64,000 nucleotides of DNA from NCBI GenBank assembly GCA_950097015.1, contig CATNEN010000034.1, forward strand, positions 6,714,501 to 6,778,500. The letters are read 5' to 3'. Under the pieces are notes generated by a model. It was not told the origin of the DNA and did not search any database. It was given only the letters and a program-made list of their open reading frames with translations. This stretch comes from Macrostomum hystrix (Eukaryota > Platyhelminthes > Macrostomidae). This document shows positions 23,401 through 34,300 of this stretch, piece after piece. Each line of letters opens with the position of its first letter. The stretch's first letter is position 1. Position numbers and translations under genes: made by a program.

Positions 23401-26400
23401 ATATGAACCCCGCTACTGGGTGTACATATGACCCCCGCCACTGGGTGTAGATATGACCCCCCGCTACTGGGTGTACATATGACCCCCCGCCACTGGGTGT
23501 ACATATGACCCCCCGTTTTTAGATGCCTAGTTGAGGATTTCTAGTTTCTTCAACCTCTAATTCTAAAATACGCATTTAGAGCTAATGGCATGATATGAAA
23601 ATTAGCAAATTCAGCTGCTTCAGTTGCAAATGGGATGTTTGATTACGCAACAGATGATGAGGCCGAGTTTATCGTTAATTTCTCAACTAACAAGCCAGTT
23701 GTCCGTGTTCCAAGGCCGTATTGGAGTGCTCAATTGAAGTAAGGCAATGTGGGTTTCAGATATCCGGCAGAACTAATTGAGTTTTCAGGCGCAGCGAAAG
23801 GCTGGCTTCTGTCAACACACTGCATGGACCATGCCATAACTCTTGGCCGGCTAACGAACCGAAACTATTAGTATTATTTACATATGTAGCTTGTACGATG
23901 CGAAACTAAAACTGCAGCCTTACTCAAACCTCAAGGCTTAATCAGGCAGATGGTTCAGATGAACAGTCGCGTGGCCTGCCAAAACATCAGCCTGCAATGC
24001 CCTGATGGCTCGCAGATTCACGTTTTGGATTCAGTAAGCGGCGCTGGCTGCTCCGGTCGTCATGGCAACGGCACGCTTCAGCAGGCTCAACTGGCTATTG
24101 CCCAGTCGCAATGTCGAGTTTCGAAGGCTAAACAGGTGGGCCGTTCTTGACAAACATGACTTAAGATGTCATAATTCTAGCGCTCGTCGAAATTCCCCAG
24201 TTTACCGAAATCCCCCAGTTCATCGAAATCCCCAGTTCACTGAAGTCCCCAGTTTACCGAAATCCCCAGTTCAATGAATTTCCCAGTTTACCAAAATCCC
24301 CAGTTTGATGAAATCCCCAGTTCATCAAAATACCCAGTTCACTGAAATCCCCAGTTCACTGAAATCCCCTGTTCACTGAAATCCCCAGTTTACCGAAATC
24401 GCCAGTTTATCGAAATCCCCATTTTACCGAAATCCCCATTTTACTGAAATCCCCAATTCACCGAAATCCCAGTTCACCGAAATCCCCAGTTTACTGAAAT
24501 CCACAGTTCACTGAAATCCCCACTTCACCGAAATCCACAATTCGTCGAATCCGCCGTTTTCCGAATCCCATTCCCATTCGCCAAATCACGTTTGCGTTAA
24601 CACTCATAATCCAGATTGCTTCATTCCCGAAGATAATTTGCTGTTGAATCATAGCAGCAGTTTTGCGTAACCAGTGCGTATAGGTAGGTAGGTTTTCGCA
24701 ATTTCAAAATCCATCAGATCGCGTGCTTGTTTTGCGTACACAGCATGCCAGGCTTACACTAAAGCCTGGTGTATTTCCCAAGACACTCTCCAACTCTCGC
24801 TTCCTCGTCATCTTTCCAGTTGATCTTTTCCTGATTAGGTAGGGGCCGAATGAGTTGTCGAATACTGAGAGTAGTGATCCGACTGGCTTGTGTAATCATA
24901 TTAGCAAATATGCAGGGTGAGTTCATTCACCGATACACTATAATCTTAACATGCAGTACGTATGACCCAAGTCTGCCAATGAATACGGTCCGCTTCACAA
25001 TTTATTAGCTTTGAAATAAAAAACTCTTTATGAATGTTGCATAAGTAATAGAGGTATTCGTGGTGGTAGGAGTACTATTAGTAGTAGTCCTAGTCGTAGT
25101 AGTAGCAGTATTATAAGTAGTAGTAGTAGTAGTAGTAGTTTTAGTATTAGTATTAGTATTAGCAGTAGTAGTAGTTGTTGTTGTAGTAGTAGTAGTAGTA
25201 GTGGTGGTATTAGTAGTAGTAGTAGCAGTAGTTGTAGTATTAGTATTAATAGTAGTAGTAGTAGTAGTAGTATTAGTATTAGTATTAGCAGTAGTAGTAG
25301 TAGTAGCAGTAGTTTTAGTATTAGTATTAGTATTAGTAGTGGTAGTAGTAGCAGCAGTAGTAGTAGTGGTAGTAGTAGTAGTAGTAGTGGTATTAGTAGT
25401 AGTAGTATTAGCAGTAGTAGTAGTAGTAGTAGTAGTAGTAGCAGTAGTTTTAGTATAAGTATTAGAATTAATATTAGTAGTAGTAGTAGTAGCAGCAGTA
25501 GTAGTAGTGGTAGTAGTAGTAGTATTAGTAGTAGTAGTAGTACTAGTAGTGAGGGACACTGTACACTGTTTGTAGTACTTTGGACCATAATAATTCCGTT
25601 TTGTTTTTTTCAAATTGAATTTTCTTTTAATTACCCCCTTCCCGTAGCCAGTCTGATCTGTCTGTCCCAAAACGAATTCCCTCGTGTGTGTGATCCCGAC
25701 TAAATTACCCAATCCTTAGCTTTTGGGATTCCACTGTGCCCTCTGGCATAATCTATCCCACACACTCACTCTCTACCAATCTATCTACCAAACCCTCGCT
25801 TTACCAGTCCATCTACCAAAGTCTATCTACCAATCTATCTACTAAACTCTCTCTCTACTAATCTATTTACCAAACTCTCTCTCTACCAATCTATCTACCA
25901 AACTCTCTCTCTACCAATCTATCTACTAAACTCTCTCTCTACCAATCTATTTACCAAACTCTCTCTCTACCTATCTATCTACCAAACTCTCTCTCTACCA
26001 ATCTATCTACTAAACTCTCTCTCTACCAATCTATCTACTAAACTCTCTCTCTACTAATCTATTTACCAAACTCTCTCTCTACCAATCTATCTACTAAACT
26101 CTCTCTCTACTAATCTATTTACCAAACTCTCTCTCTACCAATCTATCTACCAAACTCTCTCTCTACCAATCTATCTACTAAACTCTCTCTCTACTAATCT
26201 ATTTACCAAACTCTCTCTCTACCAATCTATCTACTAAACTCTCTCTCTACTAATCTATCTACCAAACTCTCTCTCTACCAATCTATCTACTAAACTCTCT
26301 CTCTACTAATCTATTTACCAAACTCTCTCTCTACCAATCTATCTACTAAACTCTCTCTCTACTAATCTATTTACCAAACTCTCTCTCTACCAATCTATCT

Positions 26401-28284
26401 ACCAAACTCTCTCTCTACCAATCTATTTACCAAACTCTCTCTCTACCTATCTATCTACCAAACTCTCTCTCTACCAATCTATCTACTAAACTCTCTCTCT
26501 ACTAATCTATCTACCAAACTCTTTATCTACTAATCTATCTACCAAACTCTCTCTCTACCAATCTATCTACTAAACTCTCTCTCTACTAATCTATCTACCA
26601 AACTCTCTCTCTACTAATCTATCTACCAAACTCTCTCTCTTCTAATCTATTTACCAAACTCTCTCTCTACCAATCTATCTACTAAACTCTCTCTCTCTAC
26701 TAATCTATCTACCAAACTCTCTCTCTACCAATCTATCTACTAAACTCTTTATCTACTAATCTATCTACTAAACTCTCTCTCTACTAATCTATCTACTAAA
26801 CTCTCTCTCTACTAATCTATCTACTAAACTCTCTCTCTACTAATCTATCTACCAAACTCTCTCTCTACCAATCTATCTACTAAACTCTTTATCTACTAAT
26901 CTATCTACTAAACTCTCTCTCTACCAATCTATCTACTAAACTCTCTCTCTACTAATCTATCTACCAAACTCTCTCTCTACCAATCTATCTACTAAACTCT
27001 CTCTCTACTAATCTATCTACTAAACTCTCTCTCTACTAATCTATCTACTAAACTCTCTCTACTAATCTATCTACTAAACTCTCTCTACTAATCTATCTAC
27101 TAAACTCTCTCTCTACTAATCTATCTACTAAACTCTCTCTCTACTAATCTATCTACCAAACTCTCTCTCTACCAATCTATCTACTAAACTCTCTCTCTAC
27201 TAATCTATCTACTAAACTCTCTCTCTCTACTAATCTATTTACCAAACTCTCTCTCTACCAATCTATCTACCAAACTCTTTATCTACTAATCTATCTCCCA
27301 AAAATCCCATTTCCGGTTATCCTATCCTACAGTTCAGCCCAATCGGTCCACACGGAGCGAACCAGACGGCAATGCCAAGTCTGGAATTGACATAGGCAAT
27401 TTCTGTCCCTACCTCTGACTGGGAGTCAATAAGAGAACTGCCAAGATCCAGTTTAATTTCATCTAGAATTTCAACGTGGCTTCGCGTCGAGTGGGTGTTG
27501 GTGATGCATTGCAGCTACTCAAGTGTAATGAAAATTTCCTAATATTCAGTTTTACCTGGATTTTTTGTCTAGTTTTCCAATTTTATCTCAATCTTGGCTC
27601 TTAAGATGCTTGCACTTTTAGTTCCATAAATTACATGTACAATTAATACGTTTTTTCTATACATATCGCCAGTAACCCTGTACTCACAGTGAATGGGCAA
27701 TGGCTGAGTACATGTAGTTGACTTGCTGTCATGTGGCAATCAGTAATGGGTAGACATTTGGGATTTAAATAATTTATTTTGTCAGTAAAACAGAATTGAC
27801 GGCCCCGTAATGCCATATCCGATTCCTCTCTTTCTCAGCCGCCTCCTCTACGTCTCACCACCTCCTCATTCTCTCTTCTCTTGTCACAACCTCTCGTTCA
27901 AACATAATTTCCGTCCAAATTTTTCTACCGCCATCTTCATCATAATATACCACTTTTACATTATCCCACATTATCGGTCTTTCACTTTTCTCGTACTAAA
28001 GTATCTGTCTTCTCTCTTTTTCCTTATAACCTTTCTCTTGTATATCTATTTCCTCTCTCCTGTCTCCTCTCTCCTGTCTCCGCTCTCTTGTCTCCTCTCT
28101 CCTGCCTCATCTCTCCTGTCTCCTCTCTCCTGTCTCCTCTCTCCTGTCTCCGCTCTCTTGTCTCCTCACTCCTGTCTCCTCACTCCTGTCTCCTCTCTCC
28201 TGTCTCCTGTCTCCTCTCTCCTGTCTCCTCACTCCTGTCTCCTCTCTCCTGTCTCCGCTCTCCTGTTTCCGCTCTCTTGTCTCT

Positions 28285-28342
<58 letters not shown>

Positions 28343-31300
28343 GCTCATCTCTCCTGTCTCATCTCTACCGTCTCCTGTCTCCTCACTCCTGTCTCCTCTC
28401 TCCTGTCTCCTCACTCCTGTCTCCTCTCTCCTATCTCCTCACTCCTGTCTCCTCACTCCTGTCTCCTCTCTCCTGTCTCCGCTCTCCTGTTTCCGCTCTC
28501 TTGTCTCTTGTCTCCTGCCTCCTGGCTCATCTCTCCTGTCTCCTCTGTCCTGTCTCCACGATCAAGTTCCCGACTTTCTGTCTGTAGTCTGAGTTTTGCC
28601 TTATTTACTCTCCTCCTAATAGAGATCACAGACAAGCATTTCTTGACACACTTAAGTCCGTTTTAAAACAGCGGCAAGTATAAAAACCTAGATGGATTTA
28701 AGTAACCATTTTTTCACTGAAACGGGTACCAGAACACTTAAAAACAATGTTGAGTCAGTCGATAGTTTAGCACTATTCTACTGCAAAGCCATCGATTCCA
28801 CTTTTTTAGTCTAAAACGAAGGCTTTCACCCGGTCCCGGTTTGAAAGTGCCGACAGAAATTGTCACATTGCTGAAGGTTGGAATGAAATCTTCGGCAACT
28901 ATGCAGCGCGGCACATCTGGAAGCCAGTTTTTTATTAGAATTGTTTGGTTGACCTCAGATTTCACCTTCTGCCACTTTTTTGGCACCTGACAAGCTGACA
29001 AGATGTGCGCAAGCGGAAATGTGACTGGATTAGGATAATCTGAACTGTGGGATCGAATAGGGATTAGAAATGGGGATACGAAGCTAATATATTAAAATCT
29101 ATTAATCTACTAATCTATTAATCTATTAATCCCACAAAACAAAATTGGAATATTAGATAGGGATAAGAATCCCAAACAGGATCAGTAAAACTTCAATGGG
29201 GATAAGAATCCCCCAACTAGTTTAGAAAATAGTAGATGGGATAATAATCCCAAACTGGATTAGAAAATAGTAGATGGATAATAATCCCAAACTGGATTGG
29301 AAAATAGTAGATGGGATAAGAATCCCAAACTGGATTGGAAAATAGTAGATGGGATAAGAATCCCAAACTGGATTGGAAAATAGTAGATGGGATAAGAATC
29401 CCAAACTGGATTGGAAAATAGTAGATGGGATAAGAATCCCAAACTGGATTGGAAAATAGTAGATGGAATAATAATCCCAAACTGGATTGGAAAATAGTAG
29501 ATGGATAATAATCCCAAACTGGATTGGAAAATAGTAGATGGGATAAGAATCCCAAACTGGATTGGAAAATAGTAGATGGGATAAGAATCCCAAACTGGAT
29601 TGGAAAATAGTAGATGGGATAAGAATCCCAAACTGGATTGGAAAATAGTAGATGGGATAAGAATCCCAAACTGGATTGGAAAATAGTAGATGGAATAATA
29701 ATCCCAAACTGGATTGGAAAATAGTAGATGGGATAAGAATCCCAAACTGGATTGGAAAATAGTAGATGGGATAAGAATCCCAAACTGGATTGGAAAATAG
29801 TAGATGGGATAAGAATCCCAAACTGGATTAGAAAATAGTAGATGGAATAATAATCCCAAACTGGATTAGAAAATAGTAGATGGATAATAATCCCAAACTG
29901 GATTGGAAAATAGTAGATGGGATAAGAATCCCAAACTGGATTGGAAAATAGTAGATGGGATAAGAATCCCAAACTGGATTGGAAAATAGTAGATGGATAA
30001 TAATCCCAAACTGGATTGGAAAATAGTAGATGGGATAAGAATCCCAAACTGGATTGGAAAATAGTAGATGGGATAAGAATCCCAAACTGGATTGCAGAAT
30101 AGTAGATGGGATAGGAATCCCAAACTGGATTGGAAAATAGTAGATGGATAATAATCCCAAACTGGATTGGAAAATAGTAGATGGGATAAGAATCCCAAAC
30201 TGGATTGGAAAATAGTAGATGGGATAAGAATCCCAAACTGGATTGGAAAATAGTAGATGAGATAAGAATCCCAAACTGGATTGGAAAATAGTAGATGGGA
30301 TAAGAATCCCAAACTGGATTGGAAAATAGTAGATGAGATAAGAATCCCAAACTGGATTGGAAAATAGTAGATGAGATAAGAATCCCAAACTGGATTGGAA
30401 AATAGTAGATGGGATAAGAATCCCAAACTGGATTGGAAAATAGTAGATGGGATAAGAATCCCAAACTGGATTGGAAAATAGTAGATGGGATAAGAATCCC
30501 AAACTGGATTGCAGAATAGTAGATGGGATAAGAATCCCAAACTGGATTGGAAAATAGTAGATGGATAATAATCCCAAACTGGATTGGAAAATAGTAGATG
30601 GGATAAGAATCCCAAACTGGATTGGAAAATAGTAGATGCGATAAGAATCCCAAACTGTATTGGAAAATAGTAGATTGGATAAGAATCCCAAACTGGATTG
30701 GAAAATAGTAGATGGGATAAGAATCCCAAACTGGATTGGAAAATAGTAGATGGGATAAGAATCCCAAACTGGATTGGAAAATAGTAGATGGGATAAGAAT
30801 CCCAAACTGGATTGGATTGGAAAATAGTAGATGGGATAAGAATCCCAAACTGGATTAGAAAATAGTAGATGGGATAAGAATCCCAAACTGGATTGGAAAA
30901 TAGTAGATGGGATAAGAATCCCAAACTGGATTGGAAAATAGTAGATGGGATAAGAATCCCAAACTTGATTAGAAAATAGTAGATGGGATAAGAATCCCAA
31001 ACTTGATTAGAAAATAGTAGATGGGATAAGAATCCCAAACTTGATTAGAAAATAGTAGATGGGATAAGAATCCCAAACTTGATTAGAAAATAGTAGATGG
31101 GATAAGAATCCCAAACTTGATTAGAAAATAGTAGATGGGATAAGAATCCCAAACTGGATTGGAAAATAGTAGATGGGATAAGAATCCCAAACTGGATTGG
31201 AAAATAGTAGATGGGATAAGAATCCCAAACTTGATTAGAAAATAGTAGATGGGATAAGAATCCCAAACTTGATTAGAAAATAGTAGATGGGATAAGAATC

Positions 31301-34300
31301 CCAAACTTGATTAGAAAATAGTAGATGGGATAAGAATCCCAAACTGGATTGGAAAATAGTAGATGGGATAAGAATCCCAAACTGGATTAGAAAATAGTAG
31401 ATGGGATAAAAATCCCAAACTGGATTGGAAAATAGTAGATGGGATAAGAATCCCAAACTCGATTAGAAAATAGTAGATGGGATAAGAATCCGCCAACTGG
31501 ATTAAAATTTTTGACTTCCTCTGGAGTCGGGAATCGAACCCCCGACCTTCAACTCGTGAGTCCGACGCTCTCACAGCTAGGCTACAATAAATTTAACTTG
31601 AAATTAAACGATCCCAAAACCTTTTAATGGGATTACAACAAACAAATAATTTTAACCTTCTAAGAAATGAATCATCTCAGCAATAAAAACGGGTGTCTTT
31701 AGAAACAATGCTTGCTACTGGGCACAATTTACTTTCTAAAAAATGAAACGCGAAATATCTACGCAGTGACACATAAAGCAGATATTTATTAGCCAATAAT
31801 CATCATTCGCAAATCCCGTTGGCAGGAGGGCAAAACGCCATCCATCAGAAAGAAAAATTTAAGCAGAAGTTTTTCTATGTGGGTTGAAAGCCGCTTTTTA
31901 TGTTCCGACGTTTCGGATATTCACTAGCAGAATTGTCGCAGAAAATTGATGGATGAAACAAAGACCTAACTCGATGGCGGAAGCCGGTCTTTGTTTTTCA
32001 AAAGCGTCACGGTCAACTCTTTGTGTCTTTTTTTTTACGGGAAAGCAAGGATAATCTGTGATTTTTGCTTGACAACATGACGCATTTGGGAACCTCGATT
32101 GAGGGTAAGCTGAATAAACAGAGCGTGAGATTTAGGCACTTCTTGCCTACTAAGGGAAGCTTTACAGACAGACAGACACCCAGGACAGACTGACACCTAG
32201 GACAGACAGACAGACACCTAGGACAGACAGAAACCTAGGACAGACAGACACCTAGGACAGACAGACACCTAGGACAGACAGACACCTAGGACAGACAGAC
32301 ACCCAGGACAGACAGACACCTAGGACAGACAGACACCCAGGACAGACTGACACCCAGGACAGACTGACACCCAGGACAGACAGGCACCCAGGACAGACAG
32401 ACACCCAGGACAGACAGACACCCAGGACAGACAGGCACCCAGGACAGACAGACACCCAGGACAGACAGACACCCAGGACAGACAGACACCCAGGACAGAC
32501 AGACACCCAGGACAGACAGACACCCAGGACAGACAGACACCCAGGACAGACAGACTCACTGAGCAGTTTACAAGATTGCCCAATGAAACACGCAGGACGC
32601 AGGAGGAAGCCGCTGTTCAGATGTCTCTGGAGGGTTGGAGGTCAGAAACAAGAGGATGCTGGCGCAGGAAGGGGAAGCGAGGCTGCAGGGTCATAAATCA
32701 GACACTTGCAGGGCAAACACTTCAATTGCAATGCGGTTTAGTGGGATAGATTGGATAGGGTCAGTTTTGTTAGTAAATTTTCAAGGGGAGCGGCTGTGGG
32801 GATGTGTGACGCTAATTTCCACTTGACCCTCTGCGTGAAATATGGTTACAACAATTTTTCCCATTCGAAGTTTGAGGGTCTGAAGCAAACCCGTTTTTAA
32901 TTAAAAAATCCCGTGGGTTTCACATTCCAGATATGAAAAGCTTTGATAAAGTCGTAGCAAAGTATAGAAGGGCCCATTTAGAAGTAGTAAGACACACGGG
33001 ATACACAAGGTAAATTATCCCCACCCTGAGTTCCTCTTCCTATCGCTGGCCAACTATCCTCCTAATTTAAAAAAACTGGTAATACCCCTAAAGCAGGTAA
33101 ATTATCCCCCATTAGGTAGGCGAATTTCCCCCAAAGCTGGTAAATTAACCTCGTTAAGTAGGCGAATTTCCCCCAAAGCTGGTAAATTATCCCTCGTTAA
33201 GTAGGCGAATTTCCCCCAAAGCTGGTAAATTATCCCCACTAAGTAGGCGATAAAGCTGATAAGCCGATAAAGCAAAAAATTTATTCACCCTAATTTAGCG
33301 ATTTTCCAAAAGCAGGTATTTTATTTAACCAAGTTGGCAATTCCCTTAAAGCCAAGACAAAGAAGACATAAAGTGAAAAAGAAAGTTTTCAATTAATTAT
33401 CAAGTGACGAAACACAAAGTAACCGCTTTCGAATGCAAATTAAGAGGTATACACTAAGTACGTAGATAACACTACTGGATGCTAACAGTATACAGAATTA
33501 GTAACCATACAATAAAAGATAAACAAAGACTATCAGATCAGACAAAGAGCCGAATATTTGGCCGTTGAAATAAGTAATCATCTATAGTAATAAAAAAATG
33601 CGATATTGGGAGAACTGAGTGCCAGGGATAGGAAACGCTATTCGTTATCGCACGTCATTATTTGGGTCGCGGAGTCAGAGGCACCTGGACTAAAGCTTTT
33701 TTTCGAAGAAAAACTGGAATTGTGGACCGACTGTCAGTCAAACACAAATATCCTCACAAATCCCAATTCTACTTGTGTGGACAAAAACTCGATGAAAATT
33801 TTACCTTGAAAGTTTTGCCTTCAGTGTTCGCTGATGCAAAATGTGCGTAAATTTAGTTTCCATCAACCAAAATCTTACTTATAGGAATCATGCAGTCGTT
33901 TTGTTAATGAGGTCCTCGGATAATGAGGCCATTTTGATCGAAAAGATCATCAATATAAATTCTTATAATAGGGATAATTAGATCATAGGCGTCGTAGGGA
34001 TTATGGCGTCATAAAGATCATGTCATCATGGGGATCATACGGTCATGGGGGATCATACGGTCATGGGGATCATACGGTCATGGGGATCATACGGTCATGG
34101 GGATCATACGGTCATGGGAATCATACGGTCATGGGAATCATACGGTCATGGGGATCATACGGTCATGGGGATCATACGGTCATGGGGATCATACGGTCAT
34201 TGGGATCATACGGTCATGGGGATCATACGGTCATGGGAATCATACGGTCATGGGAATCATACGGTCATGGGGATCATACGGTCATTGGGGATCATACGCT

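Noticed and set aside
28738-29001. 87-codon minus-strand open frame
   Set aside because: The composition is somewhat protein-like, but there is no recognisable domain, no splice sites and no neighbours. Left as unproven.
29217-31038. 543-codon aromatic-rich frame on the minus strand
   Set aside because: The 38-bp unit cycles through all three frames without a stop. It lies in an intron of an opposite-strand gene.
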